NCBI GenBank assembly: GCA_036825615.1
Contig: DAISXY010000008.1
Coordinates: 62,001 to 126,000 of the forward strand
Origin: JAICXG01 sp036825615
GTDB lineage: Bacteria; Verrucomicrobiota; Verrucomicrobiia; Chthoniobacterales; UBA10450
DNA: 64,000 nt
Direction of reading: 5' to 3'
A program made the translations under genes and the position numbers. Below the pieces are notes generated by a model that worked only from the letters and a program-made list of their open reading frames with translations, searched no databases and had not been told where the DNA came from. Positions 35,006 through 42,255 of the stretch are shown piece after piece; position 1 is the stretch's first letter; each line of letters starts with the position of its first letter.

Positions 35006-35550
35006 CCGATTACTTCGCGCTCCTTGGGGAAGCGCGCCGCCCCTGGCTCGACCCTGATCAGCTGAAGGAAAAATATTTCGCCCGCGCCCGGGAGCGCGCG
35101 GCCGACGCGCAGTTGAATGAGGGCTATCGCGTCCTGAGCGATCCAAAATTGCGATTGCGCCATCTGCTCATGCTCGAGGGAGTGGAGCTGAAGCTGGGCC
35201 GGGAGATTCCCGCCGCCCTCGCGAATTTGTTTTGGGAAACGGGGAATCTCCTGCGCGAAATCGACCGCTGGCTGCTCAAGCATGGCGCCGCCACCGGCGC
35301 GCTGTCGCGCGCGCTCCTCATCGGTGAACGTGCGAGTCTGGAGGCGAGACTAACGAAATTAGAAGAGCAGTTGAATGCTGCCTGCGAGGCGGAGCTGGAG
35401 CAATTGCAGAGGATCGACCGGCCGATTCTGCCTAACGACATGAGTGAGCTGATCCGGCTTCACGATTCGCTCGCTTATCTCGGCCGGCTTGGCGAACAAG
35501 TGAAGGAGAAGAGGCTGGAGATGACTAATGCCAATCGCGAATACGAATGA
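35002..35550 (+). CDS. Hsc20/HscB-like co-chaperone lacking the HPD motif
   Basis: The 182-residue product starts 'MTDYFALLGEARRPWLDPDQLKEKYF' and continues 'LNEGYRVLSDPKLRLRHLLMLEGVEL', the J-domain and helical layout of HscB. A C-terminal three-helix region follows (EIPAALANLFWETGNLLREID...). The loop that should carry His-Pro-Asp reads 'ARARERAADAQ' and appears shortened, so canonical Hsp70 stimulation is doubtful. Its overlap with iscA supports a role in Fe-S assembly. It is either a divergent working co-chaperone or one that binds the scaffold only. Confidence 0.75.
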   Translation: MTDYFALLGEARRPWLDPDQLKEKYFARARERAADAQLNEGYRVLSDPKLRLRHLLMLEGVELKLGREIPAALANLFWETGNLLREIDRWLLKHGAATGALSRALLIGERASLEARLTKLEEQLNAACEAELEQLQRIDRPILPNDMSELIRLHDSLAYLGRLGEQVKEKRLEMTNANREYE

Positions 35551-35577
35551 ACATTCGGCATTCGGAATTCGGCATTG
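35547..35577. repeat. Short ATTCGGCATTCGG repeat
   Basis: 'GAACATTCGGCATTCGGAATTCGGCATTGC' follows the Hsc20-like stop. It matches the larger array at 37055-37195, so the lexA-imuA segment is flanked on both sides by the same repeat family. A GCCTAACG word follows at 35587. Confidence 0.5.
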
Positions 35578-35636
35578 CTTCTTGTCGCCTAACGTTTTGC
35601 TTGCATTAAGCGCACGCCGCGGCGAAACATGTTCAT

Positions 35637-36245
35637 ATGCTCACTCCCGGTCAGCGTGATGTCCTGCAATTCATCCAGTCCGAGCAACGAAGCAAAGGCT
35701 TGACCCCGAGCACGCGCGAGATCCAGGAACATTTCGGGTTCGCGAGTCAAACTTCGGTCATGCAATACATCGCCGCCCTGGAACGAAAAGGTTTTCTCCA
35801 GCGCCACGCCCGCAAGGCGCGCGCGCTCGTCACCTCCGCGCCGCACAGCCGGGTGGTGGACGTGCCGATTTACGGCGAGATCCCGGCCGGGATGGCGACG
35901 CTCGCGGAGCAGAATGTCGAGGGACACGTGGCGCTCGATCTCGCCTCGCTCAATGCCTCGCATAGCGGGCGGACCTTTGCCCTGCGGGTGCGAGGTGATT
36001 CAATGATTGGGGCGCATATTCTCGATGGCGACATCGTGATTCTCGAAGACCGGCAGACGGCGAAGAATGGCGATATTGTGGCGGCGCTGATTGATGGCGA
36101 GACGACTCTGAAACGCTACGTGGTCGAACGTGGCCGCCCCTATCTGAAGGCGGAGAACCCGCGCTTTCCCGATCTGATTCCCGCGCGCGAGCTGCGCATT
36201 CAGGGCGTGATGCGCTCGCTCGTGCGCAAACAGGCGCGGACGTAG
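35637..36245 (+). CDS. lexA: SOS repressor LexA
   Basis: The 202-residue product has the winged-helix DNA-binding domain ('MLTPGQRDVLQFIQSEQRSKGLTPSTREIQEHFGFASQTSVMQYIAALERKGFL'). The S24 self-cleavage domain has the Ala84-Gly85 scission site ('GEIPAG'), Ser122 ('GDSMIG') and Lys159 ('TLKRY'). All catalytic elements are intact. 'TGTTCATATGCTCA' at 35630-35643 is an 8/10 match to TGTTC-N4-GAACA across the start codon, a possible weak autoregulatory site. The neighbouring imuA-like gene is a typical SOS target. Confidence 0.95.
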   Translation: MLTPGQRDVLQFIQSEQRSKGLTPSTREIQEHFGFASQTSVMQYIAALERKGFLQRHARKARALVTSAPHSRVVDVPIYGEIPAGMATLAEQNVEGHVALDLASLNASHSGRTFALRVRGDSMIGAHILDGDIVILEDRQTAKNGDIVAALIDGETTLKRYVVERGRPYLKAENPRFPDLIPARELRIQGVMRSLVRKQART

Positions 36246-36337
36246 AAGAATCGCTGCTGATACCGGGCGAGACGTCCGGTGGCCGCGCCGGCAGAATACT
36301 CGAGATCGCGGTGCTACGAGCCAGGTTCGCATCGAAC

Positions 36338-36351
36338 ATGATCCTTTGAAC
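36338..36351. promoter_or_regulatory. Candidate LexA box upstream of imuA
   Basis: TGATC-CTTT-GAACA matches 9 of 10 specified positions of TGTTC-N4-GAACA, the motif I recall for verrucomicrobial LexA. It lies 30 bp before the imuA start and next to lexA. A second palindrome, GTTCG-CAT-CGAAC (36323-36335), is directly upstream and could be a further operator half. Binding is inferred. Confidence 0.5.
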
Positions 36352-36381
36352 ATATATCGCACTTATGCGATCCTTGAGTGT

Positions 36382-37047
36382 ATGCCCGCAGGCAAGATCA
36401 TCGATTTGCGCCGTCTCCTGGCGGAAAAATTTCCGCAGGAATGCTTGCCGCCGAACGATCGCCTCGTCACCGGTCTGCCGATTTTCGACCAGACGGTCGC
36501 CGGCGGCCTGACGAAAGGGGCGATCACCGAACTCGCCAGTCCCGCTCCGCAAGCCGGAAGCGCGTCGCTCATCGGGGCGCTGCTGGAACGCGCCCGGCAC
36601 GACCGGTATTTCATGGCGCTGATTGACGGAGCTGATTCGTTCGATCCGCAATCGAGCGGCCCGGGCGCGTTGCCGCATCTGCTTTGGGTGCGCTGTCACA
36701 CTACCCGCGAAGCGATGCAGGCGGCCGACCTGCTCTTGCGCGACGGCAATTTCCCGCTCCTGATTCTCGATCTCGTGCTCAATCCGCTGAGGGAGCTGCG
36801 GAAAATTCCTTCCAGCAATTGGTATCGCCTCCAGCGCCTGGTCGAGCCGGCCCCGACTGCCTTTCTCGTCCTCACGCCGCGGAGCATGATCAGCAGCGCG
36901 CAATGGAAACTGGTGCTTGAGAATCAATGGCGCCTGCCGCAGCTCGAGGCGCCGGCGGCGGAGTTGCAGGCGCAAATGAGAGCGCGAGTCGAACGCGCGC
37001 AGATGAATAAATGGAGGGGCGACGAAGCGTTGGCGAGGGTGGGATAG
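36382..37047 (+). CDS. imuA: ImuA-like RecA-fold mutasome protein
   Basis: The 221-residue product resembles ImuA/SulA-like RecA relatives: 'LPPNDRLVTGLPIFDQTVAGGLTKGAITELASPAPQAGSASLIGALLERA', 'YFMALIDGADSFDPQSSGPGALPHLLWVRCHTTREAMQAADLLLRDGNFPLLILDL', 'SSNWYRLQRLVEPAPTAFLVLTP'. The Walker A-like loop is degenerate, as is usual in ImuA. ImuA works with ImuB and DnaE2 in SOS translesion mutagenesis. The candidate LexA box is just upstream. I chose the ATG at 36382 over the TTG at 36346. A truncated imuB follows. Confidence 0.8.
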   Translation: MPAGKIIDLRRLLAEKFPQECLPPNDRLVTGLPIFDQTVAGGLTKGAITELASPAPQAGSASLIGALLERARHDRYFMALIDGADSFDPQSSGPGALPHLLWVRCHTTREAMQAADLLLRDGNFPLLILDLVLNPLRELRKIPSSNWYRLQRLVEPAPTAFLVLTPRSMISSAQWKLVLENQWRLPQLEAPAAELQAQMRARVERAQMNKWRGDEALARVG

Positions 37048-37054
37048 GTGATTG

Positions 37055-37195
37055 AAATGACGAATGACGAATGACGAATGAATGCCTAATTACCAATGAC
37101 GAATGCGGTTCGGCTAGGGCGCGGCAATCTTTCATCCTTAGAAATTCATCATTCATTCGGCATTCGACATTCGGCATTCGGCATTGCCATTGATT
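37055..37195. repeat. AATGACGAATGACG / CATTCGGCATTCGG inverted array
   Basis: 'AATGACGAATGACGAATGAATGCC' on the left and 'GGCATTCGACATTCGGCATTCGGC' on the right are short tandem units in opposite orientation that can pair. The family also occurs at 35547-35577. It fills the imuA-imuB gap and so could affect expression of the downstream remnant. Confidence 0.6.
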
Positions 37196-37201
37196 CACCG
37201 C

Positions 37202-37795
37202 ATGTTCGCCGCCATTTACCTTCCGAATTTTGAATTGCAGGCGGCGCTTCGTCACACCCCGGAGCTGCATCAGCAACCGGTCGCGTTGCTCAACGACAGC
37301 GAAGCGAAAGCCACCATCATGCAGCTCACAACGGCGGCAGCTGCGGCGGGCGTAGCTGCCGGCATGACTCCCAGCCAAGGCTTGGCGCGCTGTCTCAGTC
37401 TGATCATCAAAACGCGCGCCTTCGAGCAGGAGAAAATCGCCGGCGAGATTTTGCTTCATCAGGCCGCCAGCCTCGCGCCGGAAATCGAAGCGACGGCGCC
37501 CGGAGTTTGCACAGTGCATTTCACTTCGGGAAAAAACTGCCGGGAGCATCTCGAGCGCATCGTTGGGCAATTGGCCGCCTTGCAGCTGAGCGCCCAGGCC
37601 GGTCTGGCCTCCACTCCGGACCTGAGTTTTCTCGCCGCCTGCCTCGGCCGCCCGGTTTTAGAGCTCGAGAATGAGAAAGAATTTCTCGCGCCGTTGCCGA
37701 TCGAGACTCTGGTGAAGATGGAGCGGCTTCACCCGAATTTAGATTCTCCGGTCACCCGCGATCGTTCGTATTTCTCTCAACGCATCGTGGTGTAG
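37202..37795 (+). pseudogene. imuB: Truncated ImuB (Y-family polymerase-like) remnant
   Basis: Residues 1-160 match the N-terminal palm and fingers of ImuB/DinB-like proteins: 'FAAIYLPNFELQAALRHTPELHQQPVALLNDSEAKATIMQLTTAAAAAGVAAGMTPSQGLARC', 'LHQAASLAPEIEATAPGVCTVHF', 'AGLASTPDLSFLAACLGRP', 'LAPLPIETLVKMERL'. Complete ImuB proteins have around 450-550 residues, with thumb, little finger and C-terminal interaction parts. Here the frame ends after 197 residues with 'RSYFSQRIVV', and no continuation in any frame precedes the M16 gene at 37808. It is probably a 3' deletion product. No dnaE2 follows. Confidence 0.7.
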
Positions 37796-37807
37796 GTTGT
37801 CGAACCG

Positions 37808-39199
37808 ATGGTGAAATTTTCCCTTCCGCTGCTCGCGCTCCTGGCGGCTTCCTTTTCGTTAGGCCAAACTCCGCCCGCCCAACCAATCGCATCGCCGGTC
37901 TCAGTGCCGCCGCTGAATTTCCAGCACGAGACTTTGCCCAACGGCTTGCAGGTTTACTCGGTCGAGGATCATTCCAGCCCGACCGTCGCAGTCCAGGTCT
38001 GGTATCACGTCGGCTCGAAAGATGATCCAAAAGACCGGAGCGGCTTCGCCCATCTGTTCGAGCACATGATGTTTAAGGGCAACGAGCACCTCACGGCCGA
38101 GACCTTCGATAACCTGACGGAAAATATCGGGGGCGAGAACAACGCCTACACCGCCGAGGACATGACGGTTTACTACGAGATCGTGCCCTCGAACTATCTC
38201 CAACCGATCCTTTGGGCCGAAGCCGAACGAATGTCCTCGCTCGCCCTCAACGAGAAGAATTTCAATTCCGAACGCGATGTCGTGAAAGAGGAATACCGGC
38301 AGCGGATTCTGGCCAATCCCTACGGCGAATTCTTTCTCGGCACGATCAAGAACTCCTACGCGGTCCATCCCTATCAGCGCCCCGGGATTGGCAACATCGC
38401 CGATCTCGACGCCTCGAAACTGCCGGAAGTGATCGCCTTTCATTCCACTTTCTACCGGCCGGACAATGCGACGCTGATCGTGGTCGGCGATTTTCAGCCT
38501 AACGAGTTGCACGACTGGGTCGGCAAGTATCTGGGCGCGGTCCCGAAACCGACGACAACGATCCCGCGCGTCACGGTCAAGGAACCGCCACGGCGCGAGG
38601 CCAAGGAAGTGATCCTTTACAATCCGAAGCCGCCGCTGCCGGCGGTCGCCATTACCTGGCTCGCACCCTCGATCCGCAGCCCGGATACACCCGCGCTCCA
38701 GCTCGCCTCGGAAATTCTGGCCGGCGGCGAATCGTCGCGGCTCTATCAGGCGCTCGTTTACCAGCAGCAGATCGTGCAGCAGGTCGGATTCGATGCTGAT
38801 TTGAACGAAGATCTCGGCCTGATCACCGCGCGGATGATCCTGGCGAGCGGTAAATCGCCTGACGCCGCGCTCAAGGCTTTCGACCAGCAGCTCGAGAAAG
38901 TGCTGCACGAGGGCGTCACGCCGGCCGAGTTGGATAAAGCCAAGACGCGCTTTCTCACCGGCAAATTGCTCGAGCGCGAGACGAACAACGGCAAGGCCAG
39001 CGCGCTCGGCGAAGCCGCCGTGCTCTACGGCGACCCCAACCGGGTGAATACCGACTTGGCCAAATTGCAGGCGGTGACAACCGGCCAGATCAAGGAAGTC
39101 CTGAACCGTTATGTCACCGGCAAGAAGAGAGTGACAATCGAGTATTTGCCCGAAGCGATGAAAGCGGCCGCACCGAAGAAGGAGGAGAAGAAACCGTGA
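37808..39199 (+). CDS. M16 zinc peptidase, catalytic subunit, exported
   Basis: Signal peptide 'LPLLALLAASFSLGQ', then the inverted zinc motif 'GFAHLFEHMMFKGNEHL' (HxxEH) with the downstream Glu in 'NAYTAEDMTVYYEIVP'. 'ERDVVKEEYRQR' follows, and the C-terminal half has 'SLLYQALVYQQ'-like 'SSRLYQALVYQQQ'. At 463 residues it is the size of one pitrilysin-type subunit (PqqL/YmxG-like). It pairs by a 4-bp overlap with a second M16 gene that lacks the zinc motif, the usual active/inactive heterodimer arrangement. It is likely periplasmic. Confidence 0.92.
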   Translation: MVKFSLPLLALLAASFSLGQTPPAQPIASPVSVPPLNFQHETLPNGLQVYSVEDHSSPTVAVQVWYHVGSKDDPKDRSGFAHLFEHMMFKGNEHLTAETFDNLTENIGGENNAYTAEDMTVYYEIVPSNYLQPILWAEAERMSSLALNEKNFNSERDVVKEEYRQRILANPYGEFFLGTIKNSYAVHPYQRPGIGNIADLDASKLPEVIAFHSTFYRPDNATLIVVGDFQPNELHDWVGKYLGAVPKPTTTIPRVTVKEPPRREAKEVILYNPKPPLPAVAITWLAPSIRSPDTPALQLASEILAGGESSRLYQALVYQQQIVQQVGFDADLNEDLGLITARMILASGKSPDAALKAFDQQLEKVLHEGVTPAELDKAKTRFLTGKLLERETNNGKASALGEAAVLYGDPNRVNTDLAKLQAVTTGQIKEVLNRYVTGKKRVTIEYLPEAMKAAAPKKEEKKP

Positions 39200-40734
39200 A
39201 TTCATTTTCTTATCCGCCGTCGGGCGGCGCGAGGGCGCGCCGGCTCCAATCGTCTGCGCTCGATTGGATTTGGAGACGGCCCGCCCTCGGGCCGCTCGTT
39301 CTTGCGCTTCTAACAATCCTTTGCCTAACGAATCCGCATTCCGCCTCAGCCATCGCCGGCGTCGATCAGCCGCCGCCGCCTTCACAGAGGCAGGAGGCGA
39401 AGTTCGCGGTTCCGCAGGAAACCAAACTGGAGAACGGTTTGCGCGTCATCGTCGTTCGCCGGCCGGGTTTGCCGCTCCTCGCCGCCGAGGTTCTGGTCCG
39501 TCATGGTGCCGAGGTTGATCCGCCCAATCTTCCGGGCGCCGCAAGCATCACGGCCGACCTTTTAACGAAGGGCACCGAGAGCATGAGCGCGCCCGAAATC
39601 GCCCAGGCGATTGAATCGTTAGGCGGCTCGATTGATTCCGGTGCCGCCTGGGACTCATCGGTCGCGAGCGTTGTCGTGATGTCGGACAAAGCCGACCCGG
39701 CGCTCAAGATTCTGGCGGACGTCGTTCGGCATCCCGCCTTTAAACCGGAAGAAATTGATCGGCTCAAAAATCAGCGGCTCGATGGGCTGCGGGTGGCGAT
39801 GCAACAACCGCACGCGCTCGCCCGCTTCGTCACCGCCCGGGTCGTCTTCGGCGCGGGCGCATACGGACACCCCGCCGGCGGCACGCTCGAGAGCGTCCAG
39901 AAACTGAGCCGCAATGACATCACCGCGCTCTATTCAAAATATTACGGGCCGCAAAACGCGGCCTTCATCCTGGTCGGTGATGTAACCCTCGCGCAGGGAA
40001 AAGCCTTTGCGGCAAAATTTTTCGGTGACTGGAAAAATGGCAAGCCTGTGCCTAACGAACAAAGGAAATCAGGCGCGGCCAACTGGAAGCCCGAAAGTGT
40101 CGTCATCGATATGCCGGCAGCCGGCCAGGCCGCCGTCACTGTGGCCAAGCCGGCGATCAAGCGCGACTCGCCCGATTACTATGCCGCGCTGGTCACCAAC
40201 GCCGCACTCGGCAACGGCTTTGTCTCGCGCCTCAATCGCGAGATCCGGATCAAACGCGGACTGAGTTACGGTGCCGGCAGCACAATTGATCCACGGCGCG
40301 AGATTGGGCCCTTCGTCGCCTTTGCCCAGACAAAGAACGAATCGGCCGCCGAAGTCGCGGAACTCATGAAGACCGAGTTGCAAGACTTGGTGAACAATCC
40401 CGTCAAAGGTGAGGAATTGAAATCGCGTCAGGCCGTCCTGACCGGGGAATATGCGCGCAACCTGGAGACGAATCGGGGGTTTGCCGCCGAAGTCGCAAAG
40501 CTCGCGACCTACGATCTGCCGCTCGACACCTTGGATAAGTATATTCCCTCGATCGACGCGGTCACGAGTGAAGCTGTGACTGCCTTTGCGAAGAAGGATC
40601 TCGCGACCAGGACAAGCCTGATCGTCGTCGGCAAGGCGAGTGCCTTTCTTGATCAGTTGAAAAAGAACGTGCCGGACGTGCGCGTGATCGAACAGACGAA
40701 TTTGGATCTGAATCAGCCCGATCTGACGAAATAG
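39196..40734 (+). CDS. M16 peptidase-like protein, non-catalytic subunit, exported
   Basis: Downstream of a hydrophobic export signal (PLVLALLTILCLTNPHSASA) the 512-residue product follows the M16 fold: 'ETKLENGLRVIVVRRPGLPLLAAEVLVRHGAEVDPPNLPGAASITADLLTKGT', 'LKNQRLDGLRVAMQQPHALARF', 'RIKRGLSYGAGS'. The HxxEH position reads AASITADLL, so it cannot bind zinc and is the structural partner of the preceding gene. Residues of about 9-34 (GGARARRL...WRRPALGP) are translated from a dispersed palindromic repeat at 39220-39295, so the N-terminus has been rebuilt or the real start is later. Confidence 0.88.
   Translation: MNSFSYPPSGGARARRLQSSALDWIWRRPALGPLVLALLTILCLTNPHSASAIAGVDQPPPPSQRQEAKFAVPQETKLENGLRVIVVRRPGLPLLAAEVLVRHGAEVDPPNLPGAASITADLLTKGTESMSAPEIAQAIESLGGSIDSGAAWDSSVASVVVMSDKADPALKILADVVRHPAFKPEEIDRLKNQRLDGLRVAMQQPHALARFVTARVVFGAGAYGHPAGGTLESVQKLSRNDITALYSKYYGPQNAAFILVGDVTLAQGKAFAAKFFGDWKNGKPVPNEQRKSGAANWKPESVVIDMPAAGQAAVTVAKPAIKRDSPDYYAALVTNAALGNGFVSRLNREIRIKRGLSYGAGSTIDPRREIGPFVAFAQTKNESAAEVAELMKTELQDLVNNPVKGEELKSRQAVLTGEYARNLETNRGFAAEVAKLATYDLPLDTLDKYIPSIDAVTSEAVTAFAKKDLATRTSLIVVGKASAFLDQLKKNVPDVRVIEQTNLDLNQPDLTK
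39220..39295. repeat. REP-like palindromic repeat inside the M16 5' coding region
   Basis: 'GAGGGCGCGCCGGCTCCAAT' ... 'GGAGACGGCCCGCCCTCGGGCCG' matches the element at 40742-40825 in sequence and spacing. Its outer arms are inverted and can form a hairpin. The insertion is in frame with the host gene. Confidence 0.75.
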
Positions 40735-40741
40735 CGAAGGG

Positions 40742-40825
40742 CGGCTGCGGCCCGAGGGCGGGCCGGCTCCAAATCAGCGCTCGTTGCGAGAGAGCGACAA
40801 TGGAGACGGCCCGCCCTCGGGCCGT
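40742..40825. repeat. REP-like palindromic repeat at the 3' end of the radical SAM gene
   Basis: 'CGGCCCGAGGGCGGGCCGGCTCC' ... 'GGAGACGGCCCGCCCTCGGGCCG' can pair as a strong stem. It lies between convergent genes and supplies the last codons and the stop of the minus-strand radical SAM gene (stop at 40774). It probably also works as a bidirectional transcription stop, which is inference. Confidence 0.8.
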
Positions 40826-42255
40826 AACCGCTGGGCGTACAATTCGCTCCAGCGCGAGTGATTCATCGCGCACATGGGAACGGCTTCCCATTGGCCGGTG
40901 GCGCGATTTTTCACCGCGCCTTTGAAGACGCAGGCAGCGAGCCGGGCTTGCACCACCAGGTCGTTAGGCGCATTTGCCACCTGGCTGGCGTGCATAAAGT
41001 TGTGCGTCCCGATGTTGATTGTGTGCGCTTTTTCCGAGAGCAAAGCACCCAGGAATCGCTTCGGCATCTGACCTGAGATCACCAGCGCACACGCGCGCGC
41101 CATACTCCGAGACGCGAGCCCTGGATGACGCGCAAACGCGCCCATCATGCGATAGGGCAGAAGCGAGTCCGTCGTCATGGTCGAGATCGCGCCGAGCGTT
41201 TGAAGAATTTCCGTGAAGAGAGCGCGCGTCCTTTGGTCGTTAGGTAAAACCGGCCGATAATCCCCGCTTCGCTGATCGACCAGCAAGGTCGTGCCCTGGT
41301 TGCAATCGGGATGCCCGCCGATATAGCTGCTCCCATCCAGCTCCAGCCCCATTCCCTCGCAAAGTTTCTTCCACACCATCGCCGGGGTCACCGGATGCGG
41401 CGAACAGATCGAGCGGCCAGTGTTCGCTTCCGGTTGGAAACTAAGGATGCGCCAGATCCGCGAGCGTTGCGGATCGAAGAGAAACCAGCGCACGATCTCG
41501 GCCACGGAATCCAGGTTGCGTCCGGTCACAGTGCAGTTATGCGCCAGTTCGAGTGGCAGAGCGGTGCGCTTTCGCACCTGGAACGCGAGCTGCGTGAACG
41601 CTTCACGGACCGGATGGAGATCACTTTCACTCGTTAGGCGATTGATCGGGTAACCGGGCCGGCCCGCCTGAGTCATGTCGATATGCACAGCGAGCTGACG
41701 CAAGCCGCCTTCGACGACAAGTGCTTCGAGAAATGCCGGATGTTCGAGAAAGGTTTGGCCATGGGTCATCACCATCGGGACGAGGCCGACTCGGTTCGCA
41801 TGCCTGACGATCTCGACGAGTTCCTTTTGCCGGCCCGCCCGCCAATAGGCATCTGCGACATCGCCGCCCGTGATCTGCAACCCGCCGCCCGGTCCTTGGA
41901 AGCGGCGATTGGCTTCAATCACCTCCTTCATTTCCGCTAGCGACGGGATCGGAATCTCGTTCGCATTCTTCGGAAGATAACAATGCGTGCAACGGAACGA
42001 GCAGTAACTCGCCCCGGTAATGAAGCCACAATGGGTAAGATGGCGCCCGGCGAGCTGGTTCGGAGTCCTTAGTTCGTTAGGCAAGGATTCCCAGCGCGCG
42101 CGGAGGAGCGCCTGTTTCTCCGGATCGATCGGATGGCAAAAGGCTTTCCAGCGTGCACGCCAGTGCGAGGGCTCTCGGCCCGCGGAAGCAGGCGCATCCG
42201 GAGAGACGCGCTCCCGCGCGTCCAGAGCGTCTACCGACTGCGCCATTTGATGCAT
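40774..42255 (-). CDS. Radical SAM protein
   Basis: The 493-residue product has a radical SAM cluster motif Cx3Cx2C in 'ASYCSFRCTHCYLPKNANEIP', the 'GGLQITGGDVAD' (GGE-like) strand and a TIM-barrel core with 'LAVHIDMTQAGRPG' and 'LAHNCTVTGRNLDS'. The C-terminal third has cysteines in 'ARACALVISGQMPK', 'LAACVFKGAV' and 'PMCAMNHSRW' that might bind a second cluster. The start ATG overlaps the upstream symporter stop (TGATG). The final residues of about 17 (RPEGGPSPLSLSRNER) come from a dispersed repeat. The reaction is unknown; I cannot place it in a named subfamily. Confidence 0.8.
   Translation of the reverse strand: MHQMAQSVDALDARERVSPDAPASAGREPSHWRARWKAFCHPIDPEKQALLRARWESLPNELRTPNQLAGRHLTHCGFITGASYCSFRCTHCYLPKNANEIPIPSLAEMKEVIEANRRFQGPGGGLQITGGDVADAYWRAGRQKELVEIVRHANRVGLVPMVMTHGQTFLEHPAFLEALVVEGGLRQLAVHIDMTQAGRPGYPINRLTSESDLHPVREAFTQLAFQVRKRTALPLELAHNCTVTGRNLDSVAEIVRWFLFDPQRSRIWRILSFQPEANTGRSICSPHPVTPAMVWKKLCEGMGLELDGSSYIGGHPDCNQGTTLLVDQRSGDYRPVLPNDQRTRALFTEILQTLGAISTMTTDSLLPYRMMGAFARHPGLASRSMARACALVISGQMPKRFLGALLSEKAHTINIGTHNFMHASQVANAPNDLVVQARLAACVFKGAVKNRATGQWEAVPMCAMNHSRWSELYAQRLRPEGGPSPLSLSRNER

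Noticed and set aside
37901..39385. 494-residue minus-strand open frame over the first M16 gene
   Set aside because: Mirror of a clear M16 peptidase; the reading shows no conserved motif.
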